Source: Alloacidobacterium dinghuense (GTDB lineage Bacteria; Acidobacteriota; Terriglobia; Terriglobales; Acidobacteriaceae). From it: DNA of 64,000 nucleotides. Each line of letters starts with the position of its first letter. The stretch's first letter is position 1. Shown here in pieces: positions 1 to 8,533 of this stretch. Made by a program: the position numbers and the translations under genes. The notes under the pieces are model-generated. The model was not told the origin of the DNA. It saw only the letters and a program-made list of their open reading frames with translations, and made no database searches. Location: the NCBI RefSeq assembly GCF_014274465.1, contig NZ_CP060394.1:5084001-5148000 (forward strand), written 5' to 3'.

Positions 1-774
1 CAGCGTGATAATTGTCGAGCTGCCAAACCAGTCATCAATCTGCCCGCGGTCGAGCACCACTTCAAGGCAGCCAAAACCTATCGCAATCAGTCCAATCCCC
101 AGCCCGTCAATCTTCAGCTTGCCGCTCGCGCGCAACCTGGAAATCTCTTCCTTGAACTGCGGCGGATCATGCACCAGCCGGCTGCTCAGGATCAATGACA
201 CAATCCCGATCGGCACATTGATAAAGAAAACCCAGCGCCACGAAAAGCTGTCCGTAATCCACCCACCCAGCGGCGGCCCGATTGCCGGCGCGGTCACAAT
301 CGCCATGCTGTACAGTGCAAACGCAGCTGCCCTCTTGTTCGCCGGGAATGTGTCTACCAGAATCGCCTGCTCCACCGGAGCGAGCCCGCCGCCGCCAATC
401 CCCTGCATAACGCGGAACAGCAGTAGGAACCCGAGCGTCGGCGCAATGCCGCACAAAAACGATGTAACTGTAAACAGCCCGACGCACATCATGTAGTAGC
501 GCTTGCGCCCAAAGACGCGGGAAAGCCACGCGCTCAGCGGCAGGACCACAGCATTGGCAACCAGATACGAGGTCAGCACCCACGTAGCCTCATCGAAGCT
601 CGACCCCAGACCGCCTGCAATGTGCGGCAGAGAAACGTTGGCAATCGACGTATCGAGCAGCTCCATGAACGTAGCCAGCGTGACCGTAATCGCGACCGCC
701 CACGGGTTGATTGCGCGTGAAGCCGGCGCGACATCGGCAGGTACCCGAGGACGGGCTAAAGTCGCTGTGCTCAT
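1..774 (-). CDS. DHA2-family MFS multidrug exporter (EmrB/QacA type), 3' end outside window
   Basis: The minus strand from an ATG at 772-774 is open to the window edge, so only about the first 258 residues are present. The reading starts MSTATLARPRVP and contains the segment MELLDTSIANVSLPHIAGGL, a hallmark of the 14-helix DHA2 drug:H+ antiporters (EmrB, QacA). It is followed by a GRKR loop and a helix with GGGLAPVEQ. Such proteins export toxic compounds across the inner membrane. It is divergent from the TetR regulator at 846, with 71 bp between the two starts and an operator-like dyad in that gap, so local repression by TetR is likely. The family is clear; the substrate cannot be told. Confidence 0.9.
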   Translation of the reverse strand, partial: MSTATLARPRVPADVAPASRAINPWAVAITVTLATFMELLDTSIANVSLPHIAGGLGSSFDEATWVLTSYLVANAVVLPLSAWLSRVFGRKRYYMMCVGLFTVTSFLCGIAPTLGFLLLFRVMQGIGGGGLAPVEQAILVDTFPANKRAAAFALYSMAIVTAPAIGPPLGGWITDSFSWRWVFFINVPIGIVSLILSSRLVHDPPQFKEEISRLRASGKLKIDGLGIGLIAIGFGCLEVVLDRGQIDDWFGSSTIITL

Positions 775-805
775 GGAAATTTGCTATCCTCAAAAGAGAT
801 TCTAT

Positions 806-839
806 TTGAGACCGGTCGGTCGCAAAATTCTGCTATAAT
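806..839 (+). promoter_or_regulatory. TetR-type operator dyad and -10 box between exporter and regulator
   Basis: The gap between the divergent exporter and tetR holds GACCGGTCGGTC at 810-821, with GACCGGTC a perfect 8-bp palindrome; GACCGGTC/GGTC motifs are common in operators of TetR regulators that control drug pumps. A perfect TATAAT lies at 834-839. Transcription from it would begin near 846, the first base of the GTG start of tetR, so the tetR mRNA may be leaderless. The -35 box is not obvious (TTGAGA at 806-811 is too far). Seen: the motifs. Inferred: their use. Confidence 0.5.
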
Positions 840-845
840 GCTTCC

Positions 846-1445
846 GTGGGCACTTTTCTCAGCAAGGGCGAGAAGACGCGCGACAAGATTATCCGCAAGG
901 CAGCCGCCGTCTTTAATCAGCGCGGATACTCGGGCACCAGTCTGTCGGAACTCATGGAAGAGACAGGACTTGAGAAGGGTGGCATCTATCGCCATTTCGA
1001 TAGCAAGGAAGATCTCGCCGTCGCCGCATTCGATTACGCCTGGTCTGAAATCAAGCAACGGCGTCTGGCCATGCTTGACCAGATCCCGAGCCCGCTCGGC
1101 AAGCTGCATGGAATGATCAACGGCTTCGCTGCCAAGCCTTCGGCAGTGCCCGGCGGATGCGCGCTGATGAACACTGCGATTGATTCCGACGACGGCAACC
1201 CTGTCCTACGCGCGCATGCCCGAGAAGCTCTGCGCGAATGGCTGAGTTACATCGAGGACCTGGTCTCCCAGGCACTGCGAAAAGGGGAAATTGACGCAGG
1301 AGCCTCGCCATCCAGCATCGCCTCGATCATCATTGCAACGCTTGAAGGCAGCCTGATGATGTCTCGCCTAACAAATGATCGCACCGCGATGTCACACGCG
1401 CGCGAACATCTCCACAAGATGGTCGATGGCATCACGACAAAATAA
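846..1445 (+). CDS. TetR/AcrR family transcriptional regulator
   Basis: A 199-residue protein with an N-terminal helix-turn-helix at about residues 10-55 (TRDKIIRKAAAVFNQRGYSG, then GGIYRHFDSKEDL), the classical TetR DNA-binding segment. The rest is a helical ligand-binding domain resembling the TetR_C group seen in YcdC/AcrR-like repressors. It probably represses the divergent exporter. The start is GTG at 846; no Shine-Dalgarno sequence precedes it, and the TATAAT ends only 6 bases upstream, which suggests a leaderless transcript. Family certain, ligand unknown. Confidence 0.92.
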   Translation: MGTFLSKGEKTRDKIIRKAAAVFNQRGYSGTSLSELMEETGLEKGGIYRHFDSKEDLAVAAFDYAWSEIKQRRLAMLDQIPSPLGKLHGMINGFAAKPSAVPGGCALMNTAIDSDDGNPVLRAHAREALREWLSYIEDLVSQALRKGEIDAGASPSSIASIIIATLEGSLMMSRLTNDRTAMSHAREHLHKMVDGITTK

Positions 1446-1483
1446 GCACGCGCTATCAGCACTAAATTCAATCGAAGATAAGC

Positions 1484-1516
1484 TGTCATCCTGAGCGTAG
1501 CGAAGGATCTGCTTTG
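1484..1516. repeat. Interspersed intergenic repeat, GTCATCCTGAGC type, copy 1
   Basis: The motif TGTCATCCTGAGCG is followed by AGCGAAGGATCTGCTTT in the 169-bp gap between tetR and the GNAT gene. A close relative lies at 7638-7677. It contains the imperfect dyad ATCCTGAGC/GCGAAGGAT. It is non-coding; the function is unknown. The remaining bases of the gap show nothing else. Confidence 0.6.
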
Positions 1517-1614
1517 CCCGTAGTGCACGATGAGACGGCTCACAAACAATCGTCAGCCAAATGCCAATTTTTTGCGGCAAAGCAAAAACCTGCTCATCTA
1601 TACCCATTAACTAA

Positions 1615-2307
1615 ATGAGCAACGACGCATCTGTTCTCGACAACCCGATCTGGCACGCCCTCTCAACCGCACACGCTCACTTCGCCGAAGGCGATGACCT
1701 TGCGAAACGCTACCGGACCGACATTGGCCCGCTCTCCGGAATGCGCGATACTAGCCCCGAGGCCTACCATTCGCTTGCACGGCTGCTGGGTCCGGACGAT
1801 ATTGCCGTCTTATTCCTCACAGACCTTCCAACGCCACCGGACAGTCTGCGTTTGATTCGATGCTTCCCCATGTACCAGATGATTTGCCTCTCGCCTCCTC
1901 AAATCCCAGATCGCGATTTGACCATAAAAAAACTCACCACCGCAGATGTGCCTGAGATGATAGAACTCGCCGAAGCCACCGAGCCCGGCCCTTTTCGACA
2001 GCGAACCATCGAACTCGGTGGCTATCGCGGAATCCCCGTCGACGGATGCCTTGCCTCGATGACCGGACAACGCTGCGGCCTCAACGACTTCACCGAGGTC
2101 AGCGCCGTCTGTACCTGGCCCGAGTTCCGCGGACGCGGCTACGCCAAGGCTCTCGTAGCCACCGTCGCGAACGGCGTCTTCGAGCAGAACAAGACGCCCT
2201 TCCTCGGCGTCCGCGAGGACAACACCGGGGCTGTCCGTGTCTATGAAAAGGTCGGTTTCAAGATCAGGCGCAGCCTTCACGTGACCGTGCTGAAAAGGTC
2301 GCAATAA
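1615..2307 (+). CDS. GNAT family N-acetyltransferase (FR47-like)
   Basis: A 230-residue cytosolic protein. The N-terminal half (to about residue 100) is not characteristic. The C-terminal half has the acetyl-CoA site: VSAVCTWPEFRGRGYAKAL (the R/Q-x-x-G-x-G/A loop as RGRGYA) at about residues 163-181, then GVREDNTGAVRVYEKVGF, the typical beta5-alpha4-beta6 stretch with NTGAVRVYEKVGF. This matches the FR47/GCN5-related group. The acyl acceptor is unknown. It starts at ATG 1615 after a repeat-bearing gap and appears to be a single-gene unit. Confidence 0.88.
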   Translation: MSNDASVLDNPIWHALSTAHAHFAEGDDLAKRYRTDIGPLSGMRDTSPEAYHSLARLLGPDDIAVLFLTDLPTPPDSLRLIRCFPMYQMICLSPPQIPDRDLTIKKLTTADVPEMIELAEATEPGPFRQRTIELGGYRGIPVDGCLASMTGQRCGLNDFTEVSAVCTWPEFRGRGYAKALVATVANGVFEQNKTPFLGVREDNTGAVRVYEKVGFKIRRSLHVTVLKRSQ

Positions 2308-2419
2308 GCAGTCCTCCCTGAAACTTATCCATGTGTAGCACGTCTCGCCACTCAATCTCTGTGAAGATATCTGATATTCTTCCCCTTCCCTTGATTGACC
2401 TTTGAGGAGGACCACCCGC

Positions 2420-4198
2420 ATGTTCGATCGCTGTCGCCGGCCCATGTCGGCGCTGCTGCTTACAGTAGCCATTCCAGCCTTTGCCGCCTTCGCCGCTGAC
2501 AAAGCCAAAACCAAACCCGCCGAAGACACTACCCCATCTTACGAACAGCCCCAGCCCGCAACCGAAAATCTCGACCTCACCATGTACCAGCGCATTCGCG
2601 AAGAGGGCCTGGCGCACTCGAAGATCATGGAGTATGGCTCCGCGCTGACCGACGACATCGGCCCGCGCCTAACCGGCTCGCCGAACATGGCCAAGGCCAA
2701 TGCCTGGACGCGCGATCAGCTCACCGCCATGGGTTGCGCCAACGCGCATCTTGAGGACTGGGGCGAGTTCGGAATGGGCTGGCAGCAGCTCAACACGTGG
2801 GTACGCATGACCGCGCCCGACACCGCCGTCTTTATTGCGCAGGCTACGCCATGGTCGCCATCGACCAACGGAACCGTGAGCGGGGAAGCCGTCTACGTCA
2901 ATATTCAAAGCGACGCCGACTTCGATCAGTACAAAGGAAAACTCGCCGGAAAAATCGTACTGCTCGGCGAAATGCGCGAGGTTCCACCTCTCGACAAAGT
3001 CCTTTTCGAGCGTTACACCGACAAGGAGCTTGAAGAACTCGCCCAATATCCGGTGAACGACCGCGCCGCTGCGGACATGCAGGCGCGTCTGCGCACCTAC
3101 ATGCAGCGCTACCGCATGGTTGACAAGATCGCCCAATTCCTCGCCGATGAGAAGGCCGCAGCCGTTATCCGGCCCAGCCGCGACGGCAAGAATGGCGGCG
3201 GCTCCGGCGGAACTATCTTCGACGACAACGGCGCCGCGCTCGGACGCCAGCCCTACCTCGCCGACCACAAAGTCAAAGTCCCCGTCATCGTCATGGCGAT
3301 CGAGAGCTACGGCCGCGTTTACCGCCTCCTGCAGGCGCATGTCCCCGTCACGCTTGAAATGGATGTCGAAACCAAATTCACCGGTGACCACGAGCATGGA
3401 TTTGATACCGTCGCCGAAATCCCCGGAACCGATCCCAAGCTGAAAGACGAAGTCGTCATGGTCGGCGGCCACCTCGATAGCTGGATCGCCGGCACAGGCG
3501 CCACCGACAACGGCGCAGGCTCGATCGTTGCCATGGAAGTCATGCGCATCCTGAATGCATTGCAGGTCAAGCCGCGCCGCACCATCCGCATCGCCCTCTG
3601 GAGCGGCGAAGAACAAGGCCTCTACGGTTCACGCGGATACGTGAAGCAGCACTTCGGCTACGCAGCCCCGCTCAACACGCCCGACCAGGCACAGCTGCCA
3701 GAGTTCCTGCGTAAGACCGGACCGCTCGAAATCAAGCCCGAACAGAAGGTCGTCTCCGGCTACTTCAACGTCGATAACGGCTCGGGCAAAATCCGTGGCG
3801 TATACCTACAAGAGAACGCCGCCATCGCGCCCATCTTCGAGCAGTGGATCGCCCCGCTCAAGGATCTCGGCGTAACGACCCTCTCCATGCGCAACACCGG
3901 AGGCACGGACCACCTGTCCTTCGATGCCGTCGGCATCCCGGGCTTTCAGTTCATTCAGGATGACCTCGATTATGAGAGCCGCACCCACCACTCCAACCAG
4001 GACGTCTACGAACGCCTGCAACCTGCCGACCTGAAGCAGATCGCGACCGTGGAAGCTATCTTCGTCTACAACGCCGCCATGCGCGACCAGATGCTGCCCC
4101 GCAAGCCGTTGCCGCACCCTGAGCTGCGCGACCAGCAGAACGCTCCGCTGCCGAACCTCTTCCCCGGCGCAGTCCCGCCAGCGGATGAGAAGAAATAA
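2420..4198 (+). CDS. Secreted M28 family zinc aminopeptidase/carboxypeptidase with PA-like insert
   Basis: The start is ATG 2420, nine bases after a strong GAGGAGG (2404-2410); the frame is open further upstream but unsupported. The 592-residue product begins with a signal peptide (RRPMSALLLTVAIPAFAAFA). An M28 catalytic domain shows its zinc ligands in order: GGHLDSW (His, Asp nearby), GATDNGAGS (Asp), SGEEQGLYGS (catalytic Glu-Glu), FNVDNGSG (Asp) and HHSNQDVY (His). Residues about 110-330 form a protease-associated-type region before the catalytic core. It probably trims peptides outside the cytoplasm; specificity is not predictable. Single gene, intact and of normal family length. Confidence 0.93.
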   Translation: MFDRCRRPMSALLLTVAIPAFAAFAADKAKTKPAEDTTPSYEQPQPATENLDLTMYQRIREEGLAHSKIMEYGSALTDDIGPRLTGSPNMAKANAWTRDQLTAMGCANAHLEDWGEFGMGWQQLNTWVRMTAPDTAVFIAQATPWSPSTNGTVSGEAVYVNIQSDADFDQYKGKLAGKIVLLGEMREVPPLDKVLFERYTDKELEELAQYPVNDRAAADMQARLRTYMQRYRMVDKIAQFLADEKAAAVIRPSRDGKNGGGSGGTIFDDNGAALGRQPYLADHKVKVPVIVMAIESYGRVYRLLQAHVPVTLEMDVETKFTGDHEHGFDTVAEIPGTDPKLKDEVVMVGGHLDSWIAGTGATDNGAGSIVAMEVMRILNALQVKPRRTIRIALWSGEEQGLYGSRGYVKQHFGYAAPLNTPDQAQLPEFLRKTGPLEIKPEQKVVSGYFNVDNGSGKIRGVYLQENAAIAPIFEQWIAPLKDLGVTTLSMRNTGGTDHLSFDAVGIPGFQFIQDDLDYESRTHHSNQDVYERLQPADLKQIATVEAIFVYNAAMRDQMLPRKPLPHPELRDQQNAPLPNLFPGAVPPADEKK

Positions 4199-4207
4199 AC
4201 CTGACTT

Positions 4208-4250
4208 GCCGTCATTCTGACGACCGTAGGGAGGAAGAATCTCAGCGATG
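4208..4250. repeat. Interspersed intergenic repeat, GTCATTCTGACGACC type, copy 1
   Basis: GCCGTCATTCTGACGACC, four variable bases, then GGAGGAAGAATC and a GATG end. An almost identical unit lies at 7558-7600, downstream of thrS. Both sit just after a stop codon. The unit is non-coding and distinct from, but similar in style to, the GTCATCCTGAGC repeats. Confidence 0.65.
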
Positions 4251-4293
4251 AACATTGAATCGCGAGACTCCTCCTCCCGATCAAATCCTGAAA

Positions 4294-4625
4294 TCAAGCC
4301 TGCAATTTCTCCGGCAGCAGTTCCAGAAACGCCGCCATCCCCGGCGACATCCACTTATCCTTGTGCCCCGCGATATGCGTGGCAATGTCCAGATCCGGCC
4401 CAACCCAGGCCAGACTCCGCAACGGCTTCCGGCTGCAACTCCGCCGCAACTACGATCCCGGCAACAACCCAATCTCCATCCCGGCCGTGGCGCACTGCTT
4501 AATCGCCTCCACGCTTGAGAACTCCGTGATATTTCCCGCGCGCACTATGCAGGCCGTCATCACTCCATCCAGTTTTTTTCGCTAGGTGGCGCAGCCCGCC
4601 TCCGCAAGCAGCAACATCTCCCCGG
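4294..4625 (-). pseudogene. Decayed C-terminal remnant of a LysR-type regulator
   Basis: Reading the minus strand across frames recovers the end of a LysR substrate-binding domain. First comes GEMLLLAEAGCAT, an in-frame stop, RKKLDGVMTACIVRAGNITE and FSSVEAIKQCATAGMEIGLL. A frame change follows (GIVVAAELQPEA), then another into LRSLAWVGPDLDIATHIAG and AAFLELLPEKLQA with a stop at 4294-4296. Typical LysR landmarks (the 'E-x-G-C-x-Y/R' and 'GxGIGLLP' stretches) are recognisable. At least one nonsense mutation and two frameshifts have destroyed it, and no DNA-binding domain is left upstream. No intact gene occupies 4199-4695. Confidence 0.7.
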
Positions 4626-4695
4626 CTCGATCAGATGATGGTAATCCAACCAATCTATTGGACGAATCTTATAGTCCGTATTAAAAATATTTATC

Positions 4696-5349
4696 GTGGC
4701 GTGTTTTGCTCCATCTCGGCCTCTCGCTAGTTCACGGGCCATCATCCGCCTCGCGTTACTTCTGTCCCTGCTCGCGGTCTTCAGTTTCAAGGCTCAGGCC
4801 GCGGAAAATACCTTGGTCTTCTATGCTGACAAGCAGGTGAGCGACACCCTCTGGCAGCCGCTCTTTTCCGCTATCCAGAACGACTTGGCCAAAGAAGACT
4901 ACGGCCTCTCCGACCGCACCCCGCAGCTGATGCGCAGCAACGAAGTTTTCCCGGGCGAAGAATTCGGTCGCGTCATTGAAGTCAAGCTCCTCGGCCGCTG
5001 CGACGTCCCTCAGCAGGCCTACCGCCCGCTCAAGCCCGGTCCACTAGGCTGGGTGCTCCGCGTTCACGGCGAGATCCAGCCTTACATCTACGTCGACTGC
5101 ACCCGCATGGCGCAGGTCCTCGACCCCACCACCCTCGGCATGTCCAATGAGCAACGCAGCCGCGCCATGTCCCAGGCCATCTCGCACGTCCTCGTGCATG
5201 AGTGGATCCACATCACCACCCAGAACTCCGGACACACCGAGCACGGCATCAGCGAAGCGCAACTCACCGCAGCCACGCTGGTTGCCGAGCCGCGAACTAC
5301 GCAGGCGCCCATCGACAACACCCAGAACTCGGTTGCCGACGAGAGATAA
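4696..5349 (+). CDS. Secreted protein with HEWIH zinc-peptidase-like motif
   Basis: A 217-residue protein with an N-terminal signal peptide (RLALLLSLLAVFSFKAQA, cleavage about residue 36). Near residue 165 lies HEWIHITTQNSGHTEHGIS: an HExxH motif followed by further His residues at spacings compatible with zinc binding. It probably is a periplasmic metallopeptidase-like protein, but no family name can be assigned and the expected third ligand is uncertain. The first in-frame start is GTG 4696; no convincing ribosome site helps to choose between it and later codons. It appears to stand alone between the LysR remnant and thrS. Confidence 0.7.
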   Translation: MACFAPSRPLASSRAIIRLALLLSLLAVFSFKAQAAENTLVFYADKQVSDTLWQPLFSAIQNDLAKEDYGLSDRTPQLMRSNEVFPGEEFGRVIEVKLLGRCDVPQQAYRPLKPGPLGWVLRVHGEIQPYIYVDCTRMAQVLDPTTLGMSNEQRSRAMSQAISHVLVHEWIHITTQNSGHTEHGISEAQLTAATLVAEPRTTQAPIDNTQNSVADER

Positions 5350-5497
5350 GATGGGGGCTGTCATCCTGATCGAATCCGGGGTCCTCAGCACGCACTCTTC
5401 ACGTGCTGAGACGGGGAACGAAGAGGCTGCTTTTCACCGCTCCTCCGCCGACAGCCCCTCCTGCTAGCATGAAAGAGAAACCAAACAAAAACCACGT

Positions 5498-7531
5498 ATG
5501 AGTTCATCCGAAAAATTGATTCGCGTTCAGCTTCCCGACGGCTCAGAAAAGGAACTTCCAGCAGGATCGACCCCGCTCGACGTAGCCAATAGCATCTCGC
5601 CTCGTCTCGGCGCAGCCGCTATAGTAGCCCGCATCAAGCCGCTCAACGCGAGCGCCACAGCTGCCGCCGAAGACAGCGCCGAAGCCGCGATGTACGGTGC
5701 CGAGAACACGCACGCCGAGCACCTAGCCGATCTAAGCACGCCGCTCAACGAAGATGTATCTCTGCAAGTGCTGACCGAAAAAGATCCCGACGCGCTCAAA
5801 GTCGTGCGCCACTCTGCCGCGCACGTCCTCGCCACCGCCGTGCTCGAACTCTTCCCCGAGACCAAACTAGGCCACGGCCCAGCCACCGATTCCGGCTTCT
5901 TCTACGACTTCTACCGTCCAACACCCTTCACGCCTGAAGACCTGAAGCTCATCGAAGGTCGCATGGCTGAAGTCGTCGCGCGTGATGAAAAATTCGTTCG
6001 CGAATGGGAACCACGCGAAGAAGGTCTGGCACAATTCAAAGCCGGCAATGACTTCATGAAGTTGCATTTCGTGGAGAAGTTCACGAAACCCGACGACGAA
6101 ATCTCGCTCTACCGCAACGGCAAATTCGTGGATTTTTGTCGCGGCCCCCACGTGCCCTCAACAGGCCGTGTAAAAGCCTTCAAGGTGATGAGCCTTTCCG
6201 GAGCCTACTGGCTCGGCGACGAGAAGAACCCCCAGCTGCAGCGCATCTACGGCACGGCATTCTTCTCCAGGAAGGACCTGGACGAATACCTCGAGCGAAT
6301 TGAAGACGCAAAACGCCGTGATCATCGCCGCCTGGGAAAAGAGCTGGAACTTTTCACCGTCAGTGAAGAAGTAGGCGCTGGCCTGCCTCTCTGGTTGCCC
6401 AAAGGCGCCACCATCCGTCGCCTGCTTGAGGAGTACATCCTTGGCCTTGAGCGTGAGATGGGCTACGAGCACGTCTACACCCCCAGCCTGGCCAAGGTCG
6501 ACCTGTACGTCCGCTCCGGTCACTGGGCTCACTATCACGAGGACATGTTTCCTCCCATGGATCTCGAGACCGAGCAGATGGTGCTCCGGCCCATGAACTG
6601 CCCGCACCACATCCTCGTCTATGAGTCGAAGCTGCACAGCTATCGCGATCTGCCGGTGCGGCTCGCGGAGTTGGGCACCATGTATCGCTACGAGCGATCA
6701 GGCGCCCTCAGCGGACTCAGCCGGGTCCGCTGCATGACGCTCAACGACGCGCACATCTTCTGTTCGCCCGACCAGATCAAGGAAGAATTTTCAAATGTCA
6801 TGAAGCTCGTCGAGCGCGCCTATCGCGATCTCGGCATCACCAAGTACAGCTATCGTCTCTCGCTGCGCGATCCGGCAAACAAAGAAAAGTACGTCGATAA
6901 CGATGAAATGTGGGAACTAGGTGAGCGCGTGCTGCGCGAGGCCATGGATTCGCTCGGCCTCCCGTACCGCGAGAGCAAGGGAGACGCGGCGTTCTATGGC
7001 CCCAAGCTCGACATCCAGCTGGCCGACGTGATGGGCCACGAGGAAACCTATTCAACCGTACAGGTGGATTTTCACCTGCCCAGTCAGTTTGAGCTGAAGT
7101 ACACAGGCGCAGACGGCAATCCACATCGCCCCGTGATGATCCATCGCGCCATCGTCAGCACCATGGAGCGCATGGTTTCCTACCTGATCGAGTTGTATGC
7201 CGGAGCCTTCCCGCTCTGGCTCGCCCCCGTACAGATCGGGCTCGTCCCCATCAGCGAGCGCCATCTCGAATACGCGAAAAAAGTACAGCAGCAGCTACAA
7301 ATGGCCGGCATGCGTGTCGAGCTCGACAGCCGCAACGAGAAAATGAACGCAAAAATCCGCGACTTCACCATGCAGAAGGTCCCGTACGTATTAATCATGG
7401 GCGACAAGGAAGCCGAAGCCAACGCCATCAGCGTGCGCACTCGCGGAAAGGGCGATCAAGGCTCGCAGCCCCTCGATGAGTTCATCGTAAAAAGCAAGAA
7501 GCTGGTAGAAGAGAAGTCAGCCCAACTGTAA
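5498..7531 (+). CDS. thrS: Threonyl-tRNA synthetase
   Basis: A 677-residue class II aminoacyl-tRNA synthetase that charges tRNA-Thr in the cytoplasm. The order of domains is complete: TGS (residues 5-90, VQLPDGSEKELPAG), the editing domain (HSAAHVLATAV, then RGPHVPSTGRVKAFK), the class II core with RPMNCPHHILVY (zinc Cys and His) and MYRYERSGAL (motif 2), MIHRAIVSTMERM (third zinc His and motif 3), and a C-terminal anticodon-binding domain (APVQIGLVPISE). It starts at ATG 5498. An attenuator or T-box is not apparent in the 148 bp upstream, which hold only a partial GTCATCCTGA-like repeat at 5361-5384. Confidence 0.98.
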   Translation: MSSSEKLIRVQLPDGSEKELPAGSTPLDVANSISPRLGAAAIVARIKPLNASATAAAEDSAEAAMYGAENTHAEHLADLSTPLNEDVSLQVLTEKDPDALKVVRHSAAHVLATAVLELFPETKLGHGPATDSGFFYDFYRPTPFTPEDLKLIEGRMAEVVARDEKFVREWEPREEGLAQFKAGNDFMKLHFVEKFTKPDDEISLYRNGKFVDFCRGPHVPSTGRVKAFKVMSLSGAYWLGDEKNPQLQRIYGTAFFSRKDLDEYLERIEDAKRRDHRRLGKELELFTVSEEVGAGLPLWLPKGATIRRLLEEYILGLEREMGYEHVYTPSLAKVDLYVRSGHWAHYHEDMFPPMDLETEQMVLRPMNCPHHILVYESKLHSYRDLPVRLAELGTMYRYERSGALSGLSRVRCMTLNDAHIFCSPDQIKEEFSNVMKLVERAYRDLGITKYSYRLSLRDPANKEKYVDNDEMWELGERVLREAMDSLGLPYRESKGDAAFYGPKLDIQLADVMGHEETYSTVQVDFHLPSQFELKYTGADGNPHRPVMIHRAIVSTMERMVSYLIELYAGAFPLWLAPVQIGLVPISERHLEYAKKVQQQLQMAGMRVELDSRNEKMNAKIRDFTMQKVPYVLIMGDKEAEANAISVRTRGKGDQGSQPLDEFIVKSKKLVEEKSAQL

Positions 7532-7557
7532 GCTTCGGAAGCCACGAACCAAATATA

Positions 7558-7600
7558 GCCGTCATTCTGACGACCAACGGGAGGAAGAATCCGAACGATG
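7558..7600. repeat. Interspersed intergenic repeat, GTCATTCTGACGACC type, copy 2
   Basis: Second copy of the unit at 4208-4250, in the same orientation. GCCGTCATTCTGACGACC and GGAGGAAGAATC are conserved and the four bases between them differ. It lies 27 bases after the thrS stop. Confidence 0.65.
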
Positions 7601-7637
7601 TCGGCTGAAACAAAAATCGTTAATGCCATTAAAGTAT

Positions 7638-7735
7638 CGTCATCCTAAGCGGAGCGAAGTCGAAGGACCTGCTTTTCGCAAACGGACTGCACGAAAACGG
7701 GTGCCCCATCCTGACGAAGTCAGGGTGGGAAAGCA
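7638..7735. repeat. Composite of GTCATCCTAAGC and GTGCCCCATCCTGACG repeats
   Basis: Positions 7638-7677 resemble the unit at 1484-1516 (CGTCATCCTAAGCGGAGCG, then CGAAGGACCTGC). They are followed at 7700-7735 by GTGCCCCATCCTGACG and CAGGGTGGGAAAGC, which can fold as an imperfect hairpin (CCCCATCCTGA with CAGGGTGGG). Together they fill the gap between thrS and the DinB gene. Both are non-coding. Confidence 0.55.
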
Positions 7736-7764
7736 AGAGCCCCAACCTACGAGGGAACCCGGCC

Positions 7765-8334
7765 ATGAAATATCCATACACCGCCATCCCCGACAGCGCG
7801 ATCCCGCAGGCCATCAACCCGCTCTACCAGCACCTCCTCGACACCTACGTCAGCGAAACCAACAAAGTCGTCTCCACCTGGCGCATCTTCTCTGACGCCG
7901 ACCTCGGCTATAAGCCACACCCCAAATCCACTGATGTAGGCGGCATCCTCAAGCATCAGCTCCTCTCCGAGCGTCGCTTCTTCGGCGAATTCCTCGTCAC
8001 GCCCGAGCCGCCGCCCGACCAGGTACTACCCGCCACCCTGGCCATCGAAACCGCCTGCACTCGCCTCGTCGAACTCGCCTTAAAACGCCTAACCTTCTTC
8101 GCTCAGCAGGACACACCCTGGTGGATGGAAGTCGTTCCCTTCTTCGACGTAAAGCGGCAGCGTATCTGGGTCTTCTGGCGGCGCGTCCTCCACACCGCTC
8201 ACCACCGCACCCAGCTCACCCTCTATCTGCGCCTGCTGGGAAAGGCGGTCCCTTCCACTTACGGACCGACAGCCGACGTCTCCTGGGAAGGGGCTGACCC
8301 TACCTACACAGTCGAAGCAGCTGGAAGAAAATAA
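7765..8334 (+). CDS. DinB/YfiT-like four-helix metalloprotein
   Basis: A 189-residue cytosolic protein of the DinB superfamily. The N-terminal helix region includes YQHLLDTYVSETNKVVSTW. A metal-binding His sits in GGILKHQLLSERRFF at about residue 60, and a His pair lies in RRVLHTAHHRTQLTLYLR near residue 150; this H...HxxxH pattern is the DinB metal triad. Members include thiol S-transferases and many uncharacterised stress proteins; the substrate is not predictable. ATG 7765 is chosen as the start; the preceding gap contains repeats only. Confidence 0.85.
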   Translation: MKYPYTAIPDSAIPQAINPLYQHLLDTYVSETNKVVSTWRIFSDADLGYKPHPKSTDVGGILKHQLLSERRFFGEFLVTPEPPPDQVLPATLAIETACTRLVELALKRLTFFAQQDTPWWMEVVPFFDVKRQRIWVFWRRVLHTAHHRTQLTLYLRLLGKAVPSTYGPTADVSWEGADPTYTVEAAGRK

Positions 8335-8533
8335 TCTGTCAAGAGGCGATTCGGCCCCCTCTGCCTCAAATAGCTCATTCCATTGAATATTCGTGACAAC
8401 AAGGATTGGCATAATTCTAACCGGAATCAGCTATCCTTGTAATAGAGAGAAGAATCCCACTTCTTGTTTTGCTGGCGAGCATCCACGAAATGTGCAGACC
8501 ATATTCAATAGCGAGTTCGAGACGCTGTGTCAT

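Noticed and set aside
2669-3616. Minus-strand frame of 315 codons within the M28 peptidase gene
   Set aside because: It is a GC-driven shadow; the plus strand has full catalytic motifs and a strong ribosome site.
5350-5497. T-box or attenuator upstream of thrS
   Set aside because: No T-box consensus or Thr-codon leader peptide; only a partial interspersed repeat is present.
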